DNA of 64,000 bases from Anaerocolumna sedimenticola (GTDB taxonomy: Bacteria > Bacillota > Clostridia > Lachnospirales > Lachnospiraceae). The translations under genes were made by a program, and so were the position numbers. This document shows positions 8,556-18,101 of this stretch, in pieces; position 1 is the first letter of the stretch; each line of letters opens with the position of its first letter. The notes below the pieces were generated by a model. It did no database searches and was not told the DNA's origin. It worked only from the letters and a program-made list of their open reading frames with translations. The stretch covers positions 742,501 through 806,500 of the forward strand of contig NZ_CP048000.1 of assembly GCF_009931695.1 (NCBI RefSeq), given 5' to 3'.

Positions 8556-9104
8556 TCATTCGTATAATTCCAGTGTTTTAACAAAAGTCATCCTTCTAAG
8601 CAGATTTGCAGGAAATACTTTCAAAATACGGTTAAATTCTCTGGCCTTATCATTATAAGAATTATGTGAAATAATCAATTCTCTGGACCGGACATTTACC
8701 GGAAAACTCTCCGTATAATATCGATCCCTCTCACTTAATTCCATTACCTTTAAATCATTATATAAAACCGTAGCTATTTCTATCAATTTTTTACCAGTTT
8801 TAAATTTCCTTCCCGGATTATCAGCTTTCTCCAATAACTCCCTGCTGTTTAGTATATTGATGATTCTTTCATCGTCCTTATCTATATATCTGCCGGCGAC
8901 AACGGTTAAATTATAACATTCGTCGGATATGTATTCCAAATCACTGTTTATGCTCTTGCCAGATGCATTTTCTCCGTTAAAAAAGACCTCCTTGACTTCG
9001 CTTCTTAATTTTGTAAGCGAATGGTGGGAGCCATATAGAATCGATATTAAAACAAGGATGGAAGTAATAATAACAGCAGTTTTTTTACTTTTTAAATATC
9101 TCAT
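8556..9104 (-). CDS. LemA-like membrane-anchored protein
   Basis: The 182-residue product has an N-terminal membrane anchor (about residues 9-27) and a helical outer domain. The C-terminal block SYNDKAREFN...FPANLL matches the LemA pattern YNxxVxxYNxxxxxFPxxLxA, although the rest is divergent. The stop overlaps the alternative ATG of the TPM gene (ATGA), indicating translational coupling. LemA/TPM pairs are common in Firmicutes. The physiological role is not established. Confidence 0.75.
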   Translation of the reverse strand: MRYLKSKKTAVIITSILVLISILYGSHHSLTKLRSEVKEVFFNGENASGKSINSDLEYISDECYNLTVVAGRYIDKDDERIINILNSRELLEKADNPGRKFKTGKKLIEIATVLYNDLKVMELSERDRYYTESFPVNVRSRELIISHNSYNDKAREFNRILKVFPANLLRRMTFVKTLELYE

Positions 9105-9143
9105 TTCCTACCTCCTCTGCTTAAATGGTATGCGGTTCCATTC

Positions 9144-9764
9144 TTATAAATATTGATCCTGCTTAAGCATGGCTGCCATAACCTCCATATCAATAGAGAC
9201 ATCCGTTACTTCATCTTTATACAGACCATCTAAAATTTTTTGATATGCCTCCGCTAATTTAACCATAAATTCTTCTATCTGTGTCATTGCCGTAGTAAGG
9301 TTTTTCCCGCTTCGTCCGCCGGCCTCGAATTCCTTATATGAAATAAGAATTTTTACAGTTTCAGATAAATAATAATTAAAAAACTGACTGGCTTTTGAGG
9401 CTTTATTTGGCTCGTTCTTTACCAAATCTAAAATTTTAACCGAAACATTTTCCAATTGCTTAACCTGCCCCGCCATTTTAGTATTAATAATATTTTGGCT
9501 TAAAAATTTTAGCATATTAAGATTCTTAGCAGCCGTTTCAAGCATTTCATCTAAATCCCTGTCACCGGTATTAATATACTCGATACCATTTTTTTGATCC
9601 TTTATGGTAATCATGTAAGTCCCCGCAAAAAATACCGCAAAGGATAATATTGCTGCTATTACAAAATCCTGAATCCGGTATAAGGGAAAGGAAAAAGAAT
9701 AAATCAACCAGACTAAACCGATAAGGTAAATGGGAATAACAGATTTTGATTTAAAACGATACAA
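9144..9764 (-). CDS. XpaC-like membrane protein (BCIP-hydrolysis family)
   Basis: The 206-residue protein has two adjacent N-terminal membrane segments (about residues 10-27 and 33-52) and a coiled, charged cytoplasmic domain. The IxTGDRDLDEML block and the later helical repeats resemble the XpaC / 5-bromo-4-chloroindolyl phosphate hydrolysis family. Members often accompany TelA-like proteins; here the partners are LemA- and TPM-domain proteins. It is the first gene of the three-gene cluster. No phosphatase motif is seen, so the family name should not be read as an enzyme activity. Confidence 0.75.
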   Translation of the reverse strand: MYRFKSKSVIPIYLIGLVWLIYSFSFPLYRIQDFVIAAILSFAVFFAGTYMITIKDQKNGIEYINTGDRDLDEMLETAAKNLNMLKFLSQNIINTKMAGQVKQLENVSVKILDLVKNEPNKASKASQFFNYYLSETVKILISYKEFEAGGRSGKNLTTAMTQIEEFMVKLAEAYQKILDGLYKDEVTDVSIDMEVMAAMLKQDQYL

Positions 9765-9871
9765 GAGCTACACCCTTTCATATTTTATTTCATTATTTCA
9801 ATAAACTATTATAGCAATATTTACCTGTTTCCACAAGTTTATTTAACTTTCGCCCAGCAGAAATGCAGAAA

Positions 9872-9906
9872 GGCTGTAAGCGCACCATTTCACTGGGCCT
9901 ACAGCC
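9872..9906 (-). terminator. Hairpin downstream of the mannoside operon
   Basis: GGCTGTA (9872-9878) and TACAGCC (9900-9906) form a stem about 80-115 bp beyond the last gene of the mannoside operon. A short T-run follows on both strands (ATTTTTATT on plus, TTTCTGC on minus). It may terminate either direction. Confidence 0.5.
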
Positions 9907-9986
9907 ATTTTTATTCATTTTATCCACTACATAGTACCACAAAATCTTTAAGTTTCTTAACTTGCGTCTCCTGAATGGTATATAAG

Positions 9987-11744
9987 TTATTTCACCGATG
10001 CGGCAATCACGGATACCTCTTTCCCCTCAGACGGACCGCTTGGGGTCATGGTATAAACCACAACACTTGCCGGGATAATAAAGGTTTCCGCATAATGGAC
10101 TTCAAAAGGCTTAAACTCTCCGTTTTTGCCGGCTATGGTCACCTGCGCCCCTTCCACTAAATTCAGCATATTGACGCTGTCTTTGCAATAACAGGTAACC
10201 GTTTTATTAAAAGTATACCGGTAAGTGTCAATAAATTCACGGTTATGTAATCCGGTGTGTTCCAGTGTGAGGCCGTCTTCCTGAAAATAAACCGTTGCCT
10301 GGTCAATCAGATTATTTTTAACCCAGGTTGTATCCCTTTCCCACTGGACATTCTTTAAACCATGCTTTATATGGATTGGGCGGGGTTTGCCATCTAAGCC
10401 GGTTCTTCCCCAGTCCCATAGCTTAAAGGTAAAAATATACGGTGTTGCACTGATTTCCAGTACCATGGTATTTTTGCCGGAACAGTGGATTGTACCTGCC
10501 GGAATCAGAACATGATCATGTTTTTTAACAGGGAATTTATTTACATATTTTTCAGCCGGGAACTCATAATTTCCTTCCTGTGCCTTTCTTAGATCTTCTT
10601 CCATCTGTTTTCTGTCAATACCTTCCCTGGTTCCCAGATATACGTATGTTTCTTCGTCTTCGGATGCATCTAATATATAATAACTTTCATCCTGGGTATA
10701 ATGCATACCGAAAGACTCCTGAATGTACTCCGTAAGCGGATGTACCTGCAGGGAAAGGTTGCCTCCCTCCATGGTATCAAGAAGATCAAAACGTATGGGG
10801 AATTCTGCACCAAACCGGGCATGTACCCTATCCCCAAGTAATTGTTCTGGACGGTATAATACCAGATCCATACACGGAATTTCAACCAAAACCTTGCCAA
10901 ACTTAAGATTCAGGCTGTTCTCTTCCGGTACTCCGTCAAAACTCCAGGCATAATTCGGCGTATTCTGATCCAATCCAAAGACTTCTTTCATCCACTGCCC
11001 TCCCCAGACTCCCGGATCAAAATAGGGTTTTAACCGGAAAGGTTCCCTGCTCACCTGATGAAGAGCACTGCGGTAAGCTTTTCCTGTTATCATTTTAGGA
11101 TAGCCGGAAGTGTTTGCATCAACGACATAATCAAAGTTTTCAAAATGAGATTTTTTATGCCTGTCTGCTAGGCGCCACTCCATAAAATACCCTCGTTTAA
11201 ATTTACTTAATATCGATTCATCCCCATTGTCACATTTCCAATTAGGCATTCCTTTTCGGTAACGCAGCTGTATCTCCCATCTGGCCAGATCAAAATAAAA
11301 GTATACCTCTCCTAAGGTAATCAACCCTGCACCGACACCTGCTATAAAGATAACCCCCTGATTCGTATCCGATATTAATTTCCGTACTTTTTCTATTTTG
11401 GACGGTTCATAACAATCTTCTAATTTTTTATAAGTCATTACACCAAATACACGGTCTTCTGTTATGTTATCTTGAAATATCTCTGCAATTTTATTATTTT
11501 CAAAAGAGCATTCTTCAGAGTCAATAAATAAGGAGGGATTTAACCTCTTTAATTGACCTTCCAGCTCCTCTTTATCCACTCCGGGATATAAATCAAATAC
11601 GAAAATACGCTTTCCGCCCGATATCAGTCTATTAATCTCTGACAATATGGATTCGTAACCAGCAAAAGCCTGATCGTCAAACCCATTAATTTCTTTATAA
11701 GGCAGCAAATCGTAATTATTATATATTGAATATTTTCCACCCAT
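9987..11744 (-). CDS. Class I mannose-6-phosphate isomerase with degenerate kinase-like N-terminal domain
   Basis: At 585 residues this is about 270 longer than a usual bacterial class I enzyme. The C-terminal part (about residue 235 onward) has the cupin zinc motif LQVHP, the IPAGTIHCSG strand and VLEISATPYIF, so it should interconvert mannose-6-phosphate and fructose-6-phosphate. The first 230 residues resemble a P-loop nucleoside-kinase fold (FDLYPGVDKEEL in place of a Walker A, later GYFMEWRLAD and FDYVVDANTSGY) but lack a GxxGxGKS/T loop. The domain may be regulatory. The gene is the last of the mannoside operon and supplies the final step after mannosidase and ROK kinase. The ATG has an AAGGAG site. 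Confidence 0.85.
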   Translation of the reverse strand: MGGKYSIYNNYDLLPYKEINGFDDQAFAGYESILSEINRLISGGKRIFVFDLYPGVDKEELEGQLKRLNPSLFIDSEECSFENNKIAEIFQDNITEDRVFGVMTYKKLEDCYEPSKIEKVRKLISDTNQGVIFIAGVGAGLITLGEVYFYFDLARWEIQLRYRKGMPNWKCDNGDESILSKFKRGYFMEWRLADRHKKSHFENFDYVVDANTSGYPKMITGKAYRSALHQVSREPFRLKPYFDPGVWGGQWMKEVFGLDQNTPNYAWSFDGVPEENSLNLKFGKVLVEIPCMDLVLYRPEQLLGDRVHARFGAEFPIRFDLLDTMEGGNLSLQVHPLTEYIQESFGMHYTQDESYYILDASEDEETYVYLGTREGIDRKQMEEDLRKAQEGNYEFPAEKYVNKFPVKKHDHVLIPAGTIHCSGKNTMVLEISATPYIFTFKLWDWGRTGLDGKPRPIHIKHGLKNVQWERDTTWVKNNLIDQATVYFQEDGLTLEHTGLHNREFIDTYRYTFNKTVTCYCKDSVNMLNLVEGAQVTIAGKNGEFKPFEVHYAETFIIPASVVVYTMTPSGPSEGKEVSVIAASVK

Positions 11745-11853
11745 TTTTTTCTCCTTATATTCTGGTTATACTCCCAATCACTTAACGCCAGCCAGTTTTA
11801 CTCTACAGTACATCTGACTGAGTTTCCAGAGAGCACCATTTATGCCCTGATGT

Positions 11854-12576
11854 CTATAATTCAATGGTATATTTATATTTATCCCCAGGGTAATAGCATA
11901 CCGTATATTCTACCAGTTCATTATGCTGGTCAAAAGTTTTACGGGTTCGTTTAAAGATAGGAGAACCGGACGAAATGCTTAAAAAACTTCCTACTGTCTG
12001 ACTTGCAAGTGCTGCTTCAAACGTATCCTGGCCATTTACTATTTTAACTCCGTACCCGTTATCCATTAATTTATATAAGGATTCCATATATGCGTCTGGT
12101 TCTAAGGGAAGTTCATATTTCCTTGTCAGATAAGTCATGGAATAAACCATGGGGGTACCTTTTGCACATCTGACACGCACCAGTTTATAACACTCCTCCC
12201 CTTCCTTTATATTAAGATTGGAAGCTACCGCTTTCGTTGCTTTCTGCAGGCTGATAACACAATAAGTGGTTTCCATCTTAATTCCGTGCTGCTCCATTTC
12301 TTCCGAAAAGCTGATAACTCGTTGCAGGTTCTCATCAATTTTTTCAAAGATGACAGTGGTTCCTATACCGCGGGAACACTGCAAATATCCTGCATTTACC
12401 AGAGAACTGACGGCCTGGCGGACCGTCACACGGCTGACTCCGTAACGTTCCTGAAGCTGTTTTTCACTTGGCAGAATCTCGCCGGAAAGAAATTCTCCGT
12501 TTTCAATCTGCTCTTTAATGATATTCTCAACCTGAAAATATAAAGGAGGTGCTCCCTTTTCTCGGTTTAATTCCAT
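11854..12576 (-). CDS. GntR/HutC-family transcriptional regulator (UTRA domain), copy 1
   Basis: An N-terminal winged helix (LPSEKQLQERYGVSRVTVRQAVSSL) is followed by a C-terminal UTRA ligand domain, giving 240 residues. The ATG at 12576 is chosen because GAGGG precedes it by seven bases; a TTG seven codons upstream is the only longer option. It is nearly the same protein as the GntR gene at 19736-20458, with the same UTRA layout ending YTVCYYPGDKYKY. It is encoded inside the mannoside operon, between the ROK kinase and isomerase genes. It probably senses a sugar phosphate made by the pathway and represses the operon promoter. Confidence 0.9.
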   Translation of the reverse strand: MELNREKGAPPLYFQVENIIKEQIENGEFLSGEILPSEKQLQERYGVSRVTVRQAVSSLVNAGYLQCSRGIGTTVIFEKIDENLQRVISFSEEMEQHGIKMETTYCVISLQKATKAVASNLNIKEGEECYKLVRVRCAKGTPMVYSMTYLTRKYELPLEPDAYMESLYKLMDNGYGVKIVNGQDTFEAALASQTVGSFLSISSGSPIFKRTRKTFDQHNELVEYTVCYYPGDKYKYTIEL

Positions 12577-12605
12577 ATATTTACCCTCGTTATTCAAACA
12601 TCTTT

Positions 12606-13514
12606 TCAGCTTTGCATTTCCGCAAATAATCCTTTTAAAATACTCACTGAAGTATCTTCCGTTAACCGAACTGAAATCTTATGTTCCTTACAATAATCCT
12701 CCAATTGTGAACCGAAAAAATTAAAACTTTTCGATACTTGACCGCCAAGAACCAGACAATCCGGTATGAAACTTTTTAAATAAGGAACAATTGCTTCTGC
12801 CAGATTAGTTCCGAACTCTTTTAAGGTATAAAGAGCCGGTTCTTCTTTCTTTACTGCCATTTCATATAAATCGATACCCTCTACCGGCCGGTTACAATAC
12901 TTTTCGGAAATTTTTAGTAACCCCCGGATAGAAATATAATCATCAATAATACTTTCTTTAAAGGGGGTTTTATAGATCCATCCGTTTTCCGGGAAATTGT
13001 CCGACTGTTTTTTTAATACCCTGCCATCCTCCGTAAAGGAAGAACCTGCCCCGGTACCAATACACAAATACATAACCCGGTGACAGTTTAAGGCAGCACC
13101 ATAATGGCACTCCCCGATTGCAAAGGCTTCCACATCATGAATAAAGGTAAAGGCTAAGTCATTATGAAACCATTTTAGAGCTTTTGTTTTTTTAAGCATT
13201 TCCATAAGCTCTTTCTTAAAATCACAGTCATAAATAGCATCGTATTTGTTCAGCCCGGTCATTTTGCTGATTCCGTTTTTGTAATCAAACGGTCCTGGAA
13301 AAGCCATTCCGATTCCGGCTATCTGTTTTGCGGAATCTTTAATCTGATCAATTAAGACATTAATAATATCCGCAAAATTTTTAAATATTTCCTCTTTCGG
13401 CCGGTTTGCCCTGGAGTCAAAAGAATTTAGACCGCTTATCAGTTCGCCTGTTCCTGTCAGAATTCCTGCTTTTATTTTCGTACCGCCTACATCAAACATT
13501 AAATAATAATTCAT
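12606..13514 (-). CDS. ROK-family sugar kinase, probable mannokinase
   Basis: The 302-residue protein starts with the ATP-binding DVGGTKIKAG motif (residues 8-17). It has the IGMAFPGPFD segment, a catalytic-Asp region IHDVEAFAIGE and the second phosphate loop IGTGAGSS. The CxCGxxGC zinc motif of many ROK kinases is absent and there is no DNA-binding domain, so it is an enzyme rather than a NagC/XylR-type repressor. Between a mannosidase and a mannose-6-phosphate isomerase gene, the likely reaction is mannose to mannose-6-phosphate. Substrate is inferred from context. Confidence 0.83.
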   Translation of the reverse strand: MNYYLMFDVGGTKIKAGILTGTGELISGLNSFDSRANRPKEEIFKNFADIINVLIDQIKDSAKQIAGIGMAFPGPFDYKNGISKMTGLNKYDAIYDCDFKKELMEMLKKTKALKWFHNDLAFTFIHDVEAFAIGECHYGAALNCHRVMYLCIGTGAGSSFTEDGRVLKKQSDNFPENGWIYKTPFKESIIDDYISIRGLLKISEKYCNRPVEGIDLYEMAVKKEEPALYTLKEFGTNLAEAIVPYLKSFIPDCLVLGGQVSKSFNFFGSQLEDYCKEHKISVRLTEDTSVSILKGLFAEMQS

Positions 13515-13592
13515 ATAATTGCTCCAAACAGGATGCCGCTTAGCAGCATCCTAATTAATTGTAGAAAATCTTAGTCTTTTCAATCAGCAAAA

Positions 13593-16055
13593 TTAAATAT
13601 AAAAGGAAACCAGCCCTTCATTTGCCGCTTCGCAAACTTTCATCGCTTCTTCTTTGGAAGTTTTATCTGTTGTTATAATCGTATAAGCAAATTCATAAAA
13701 TCCGCCAAGATCAACCTTGAAATTAGTTTCCCAGTAATTATTCATTACCCAGGAATAAACGGTACTCTGATTCAGCTTACTATCCTTTCCGTCACACAGC
13801 TGTATGGGTTTTGCCTTTAAGTCTCCCAAAGTAATAAGCGGCGCATCTTTTACTGATATTATTACATCTTTATCCGCTCCCTCCATAACGACACCATTCT
13901 GTAACAGATAGAATTCCTTGTTACTTCCGGGAAGCTGATCGATACCGGGTTTTATGATACAGCCGGTTTTGTCAAGGTATTTCACTTCATCCGTTCCGGC
14001 CGTAAAAGGCAGCGATATATATAAATTCTCCGGTTCGTAAACACTTTCCTTATGTATACGTACCATTGCTTCTATCTTTGAGATTTCCTTATATACTTTT
14101 AAAAATACACTGTAAAGTTTCGTACCTTCCAGACCATAATCCAGTTGTACCGCAATATATACAGTACCATTTTCAATAACCTGTATATTTTTTAACTTTG
14201 AACCATAACGCCTGGTTGAAACACTTTTGCGGTTTCTGCCCATCTTTCTGCGTTCTTCACAGGGATTTGTTCTAATATCGGTTACTTCATAGATACCGGA
14301 GAATGGAGCATATAACGTATCCAGCCGAACTATATCTTTCTGATCCCGTTTGTCTATGATGGAACGAATACCGGATTCTTCATCAAATAAAACCTTATAA
14401 AAATCTGTTTCAATACAGGAGGTATTTTCTTCATAGGTATCCGGTACTACAACATCACGGACACCTTCGGCACCAATATGTGCATGATTTTTTACCGTAT
14501 TATTATCCTGTTTTCTTGTGGGATAAATAGCAATTACTTTTTCTTCTTTCGGTTTCATGGCAACGGATACTTCAACCTGAATAGCACGGGCTATTTGCTT
14601 AATCTGATGGCTTAGAACTTCATTTGTGTTCAGATCAACCACTTTAATGGGTACATCAAGTCCAAAATCAATTCCGTCCATATATTCCCAAAATTCAATA
14701 TATACCAGCGCTGTGGCTTTTATTGGAATGTCATGGGGGTTAATGATTTTATATTGCTGGGGCTTATCCTGTTTAATGGTGACTTCTCCCTTTTTTGCTA
14801 ATATAAGATCAAGATTTTTGGCAATCTCCGTATTTCCATTAATTGCATAGGCAGATTTTTTTAATTCCAAATCCCCTACCATAGTCTCCCAGGGTTCTGA
14901 AACGGATGAGGAATATCCCCAGGTATGTTCTGCATATAACATTAAATTTTCGGCAGCATCCTCAATTAAGGCAGAATCTCCCTCATTAGCAGACGGATCT
15001 AATTTCTTACATAAGTCATATTTTCTCTGGGCATCCCGGAAATTCTTTACAACGGCAGGAGTGGAGCCGACTCCGTCTGCCCACCAGTCATTCCAGTCAC
15101 CTTTGTAGGTAGGAATATCCGTACATTTTGCTTTCACCTGATCAAAAAATTGATCCAGAGTCACCATTTTAACAGTTAACTGTCCGGCGAATTTTTCGTT
15201 TAATAAATTGACTCTCTTTGCTATTGAGGCACTTGGGGGTGCATTATCCGTAATTGCACCCGATACCATAAACGGTACCAAATCATAAGGATAATTCTCC
15301 TCCTCCAGATTGTTAAGGTAACGTTCCAATCTCTCACACAATACCTTAAGTTCCATCTCTTCCGTATCTGCCGGACCGGATTTATACATGGTATTTGCCT
15401 GCATCTTTTTTCTATATTCATCGAAAATTAAATAAGAGGTCCCGGCATGGGGTGCAAAATGAAGTTCATTACCAAAGTGATAGTGTTCCCCGTTCCACAC
15501 TAAAACTTTATTCCCTTTTGGACTTTCCCAGTAAAAAGGTATCTGTTTCTTATATAAAGGGAACATCCCATGATGGGGATGAAGACAGGAAAATAAATTT
15601 TCTACCCCGTTTTCGTATAGCGCATCTGCATAACCCCAGGCAAAGCCATTAATATCCGCAGTCATCCCGCTTTTTACCGGCATTCCTGTTTTTTCCCCAT
15701 ATTCTTTCGCTTTCCCTATTCTTGAATTTAAAATATCGTAATTGATAAGCTCCGTCATATTCAAATAGTTGCCGGATAACCCGATTTCACCGCTTTTTAC
15801 ATACTTTTCGAAATCTTCTATATCATTCTTTTTTGCATGGGTATAGAAATTACGGACCTGCCAATAATTCTCACATTGCCATACGAAACCGCTATAGTCT
15901 GTTTTATGATTAGCGTGGATGTCATTTAATATATCAATTGCCTGTTTTATAAAATCCTTGTGATAATTAATGATTTTATCCTGGCGCTCCGTATATCCGA
16001 TATCTGTGTGGGAATGATGGATCAGATATATGTTCCATTTTCTGTTTAATTTCAT
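13593..16055 (-). CDS. Glycoside hydrolase family 38 alpha-mannosidase-like enzyme
   Basis: The 820-residue protein has no signal peptide, so it should act in the cytoplasm on imported oligosaccharides. Near the N-terminus HHSHTD supplies the HxHxD zinc-binding motif (H14, H16, D18). TADINGFAWG places the probable nucleophile Asp at 134. The middle and C-terminal parts have the beta-sandwich layout of GH38 enzymes (DFYKVLFDEESGIRSI, about residues 545-560). Some distant GH38-related groups have other specificities, so alpha-mannosidase activity is probable, not proven. It is co-oriented with two permease genes upstream and kinase/isomerase genes downstream. Confidence 0.85.
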   Translation of the reverse strand: MKLNRKWNIYLIHHSHTDIGYTERQDKIINYHKDFIKQAIDILNDIHANHKTDYSGFVWQCENYWQVRNFYTHAKKNDIEDFEKYVKSGEIGLSGNYLNMTELINYDILNSRIGKAKEYGEKTGMPVKSGMTADINGFAWGYADALYENGVENLFSCLHPHHGMFPLYKKQIPFYWESPKGNKVLVWNGEHYHFGNELHFAPHAGTSYLIFDEYRKKMQANTMYKSGPADTEEMELKVLCERLERYLNNLEEENYPYDLVPFMVSGAITDNAPPSASIAKRVNLLNEKFAGQLTVKMVTLDQFFDQVKAKCTDIPTYKGDWNDWWADGVGSTPAVVKNFRDAQRKYDLCKKLDPSANEGDSALIEDAAENLMLYAEHTWGYSSSVSEPWETMVGDLELKKSAYAINGNTEIAKNLDLILAKKGEVTIKQDKPQQYKIINPHDIPIKATALVYIEFWEYMDGIDFGLDVPIKVVDLNTNEVLSHQIKQIARAIQVEVSVAMKPKEEKVIAIYPTRKQDNNTVKNHAHIGAEGVRDVVVPDTYEENTSCIETDFYKVLFDEESGIRSIIDKRDQKDIVRLDTLYAPFSGIYEVTDIRTNPCEERRKMGRNRKSVSTRRYGSKLKNIQVIENGTVYIAVQLDYGLEGTKLYSVFLKVYKEISKIEAMVRIHKESVYEPENLYISLPFTAGTDEVKYLDKTGCIIKPGIDQLPGSNKEFYLLQNGVVMEGADKDVIISVKDAPLITLGDLKAKPIQLCDGKDSKLNQSTVYSWVMNNYWETNFKVDLGGFYEFAYTIITTDKTSKEEAMKVCEAANEGLVSFYI

Positions 16056-16095
16056 ATCATTACCTTCTTTCTATAAAATAAATATTATTTTAAAA

Positions 16096-16917
16096 TTATT
16101 TGCTCTGATAAGCAAAACCGGCTTCAAAATTCTTTTGCAGGAATATAAATAACATTATTGTTGGAATGGACGCGATAATACATCCAACTAAAAGTGCCGG
16201 GATATGAGCTTTGCCCATCAAGGATATTGCGGCCATAACAGGCCTTATATTTGAGGATTTTGTAAAGGTGATTCCAAACATCAGGTCATTCCAAGCCCAG
16301 GTAAACTGGGATAAAAATACGACAGATAATGGTGCTTTCGCCATTGGTACAAAAATTCTGGTTAAAATCTGCATATCCTTACAACCGTCTATTTTGGCAG
16401 ATTCACAAATTTCATTGGAAATTCCAATAAAGAAATTCCGAAGCACAAACATACTGAATGGAATGCATATAGCAGTATAAAATAAAATCATACCGGCTCT
16501 TGTATCATAGAGATGTAATTTGGAGAACCCTCTATATACCGGAATTAAATAGATCTGGAACGGAAAAATCGTTCCGCAGTAAATAAAAAGGAACCAGAAC
16601 ATTCTGAATTTGATTTCCAGCTTTGCAATTGCATAAGCTGCCAGTGTGGCAATTACTACCGAAAACAGGGCACCGCACAAAGCATAGAAAAAACTGCTTA
16701 ACATACCCTGAAAAATATCAGCTCCTTTATTTAAATAGGTAAGATTATCTAACAGCATAAAGCTTTTCGGCAAGTCCCATATATTACCTAAATTATACTC
16801 CTGTTTTCCTTTTAATGCACCCATAATCGTAAATATTACCGGGAAGATCCAAAGAACTGCAAGTACTGACAGTATGCTGTTTATAATAATTTTTGTTCTC
16901 TTTTTTTGCCTTACCAT
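16096..16917 (-). CDS. CUT1 sugar ABC transporter permease, MalG/UgpE type
   Basis: The 273-residue inner-membrane protein has six predicted spans and the ABC-permease EAA loop ESAKIDGCKDMQILTRIFVPMAKAP near residues 185-210. It pairs with the permease encoded upstream to form the channel for a mannose-containing oligosaccharide. The ATG follows AAGGAGG. No ATPase gene lies in the operon, so a shared MsmX/MsmK-type ATPase is expected elsewhere. Confidence 0.92.
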   Translation of the reverse strand: MVRQKKRTKIIINSILSVLAVLWIFPVIFTIMGALKGKQEYNLGNIWDLPKSFMLLDNLTYLNKGADIFQGMLSSFFYALCGALFSVVIATLAAYAIAKLEIKFRMFWFLFIYCGTIFPFQIYLIPVYRGFSKLHLYDTRAGMILFYTAICIPFSMFVLRNFFIGISNEICESAKIDGCKDMQILTRIFVPMAKAPLSVVFLSQFTWAWNDLMFGITFTKSSNIRPVMAAISLMGKAHIPALLVGCIIASIPTIMLFIFLQKNFEAGFAYQSK

Positions 16918-16941
16918 AATTACCTCCTTATATTAGTCTGA

Positions 16942-17089
16942 ATAAGGTAATTGGGAGATTATTGTTATTATATACCGTACAATTAATACAATTTAAGAGC
17001 TGAATTTTGCCTTAATAGCAACGGAAGCTATGAAATTGTATTAATTGTATGGTATATTCAAGAAACTATATAATTTCACAATTACCTAC
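16942..17089. mobile_element. MITE-like palindromic element, copy C (full length, 148 bp)
   Basis: The left arm starts AAGGTAATTGGGAG and the right arm ends TTTCACAATTACCTA. The arms are imperfect inverted repeats of about 60 bp containing TATACCGTACAATTAATAC and its complement. Identical 8-bp sequences TAGTCTGA flank it at 16934-16941 and 17090-17097, consistent with a target-site duplication. It lies between the two permease genes of the mannoside operon and has no reading frame. Confidence 0.82.
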
Positions 17090-17101
17090 TAGTCTGATTT
17101 G

Positions 17102-18001
17102 TTATACTGTCAGGTTATTATCTGAAAATGTGTTTTTCAGATTAAAATATGCCAAAAATAAGATAACAACCGATAAGACAACCGCAACAGCCGAACCAAC
17201 ACCGAATTGATTCCTTATAAAGGATTCCTCATACATGGTTAAGGCCAAAGTTTCCGAACTGCGGTAAGGCCCGCCTTTTGTCATAACCCAGATGGAATCA
17301 AAGATCTTAAAGCTGTTGACCAGGGACATTAAAAATACAACTATTGTTGTAGGTTTTAATAAAGGAAAAATAACTTTTGTATACATACTGAATGTTCCTG
17401 CACCTTCTATAGAAGCCGCCTCAATAGGAGAAGCAGGAATATGATTCAGCCCTGAAATAAATAAAATCATATTTAATCCGATTCCCTGCCACATTCCCAT
17501 TCCTATCATAATAAATGTATTTACATAGGGGATTGCGAGCCAGTCACAAACCAGACTGTCCATTCCCAGAAGTCCGAATATCTGCGGTAATCCATAAGTA
17601 GATATCATAGAGGCAATAATCATACCTCCTACTGTTGCAGATAAAGCCGTTGGAAAATAGAATATATTCTTAAAACCTGTCAACCAGGAACTCCTCGATA
17701 TTAATATTGCAAAGAACAATGGAATTACCAGGGAAATCAGTAAGGAGCAGACTACCCAGATTAAGGTATTCATTACGGATATCTTGAAATTAGTATCATG
17801 GAACAGATATATGTAATTATCCAGACCTACGAATTTAATAGGTGAAAATCCATCCCAAGAATTAAAGCTTAAATAAATCGTATAAAAGATTGATGTAATG
17901 AAAAATAAACCTGTTAATAATACTGCGGGTAAAAGATATAAATAGTTTTTTAAGGTTTTGCGGCTTTTTTTTGTTCTTTTGTTTTCAATCAACTTATCCA
18001 T
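17102..18001 (-). CDS. CUT1 sugar ABC transporter permease, MalF/UgpA type
   Basis: The 299-residue membrane protein has a basic cytoplasmic N-terminus, six hydrophobic spans and an EAA loop (EAASIEGAGTFSMYTKVIFPLLKPT). It is the partner of the MalG-type permease and sits directly after the binding-protein gene. GAGGAAG precedes the ATG. The substrate is inferred from the operon to be a mannoside. Confidence 0.92.
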   Translation of the reverse strand: MDKLIENKRTKKSRKTLKNYLYLLPAVLLTGLFFITSIFYTIYLSFNSWDGFSPIKFVGLDNYIYLFHDTNFKISVMNTLIWVVCSLLISLVIPLFFAILISRSSWLTGFKNIFYFPTALSATVGGMIIASMISTYGLPQIFGLLGMDSLVCDWLAIPYVNTFIMIGMGMWQGIGLNMILFISGLNHIPASPIEAASIEGAGTFSMYTKVIFPLLKPTTIVVFLMSLVNSFKIFDSIWVMTKGGPYRSSETLALTMYEESFIRNQFGVGSAVAVVLSVVILFLAYFNLKNTFSDNNLTV

Positions 18002-18041
18002 TTACTTCCTCTTTCTTATATGGTGTATGACCGATGGATAA

Positions 18042-18077
18042 AACATCAGGGCCCGGCTGCCCGGGCCGCTTGATGTT
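18042..18077 (-). other. Intercistronic hairpin after the binding-protein gene
   Basis: AACATCA/TGATGTT and an inner GGCCCGG/CCCGGGCC form a very stable GC-rich stem of about 15 bp. It is not followed by a T-tract. In this position it probably stabilises the binding-protein mRNA and lowers permease expression relative to it. Confidence 0.7.
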
Positions 18078-18101
18078 ACTATGGAACAATTTTGTTTCAA
18101 T

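Noticed and set aside
12606..13514. ROK-family transcriptional repressor
   Set aside because: There is no N-terminal helix-turn-helix; the protein starts directly with the ATP-binding DxGGT motif, so it is a kinase.
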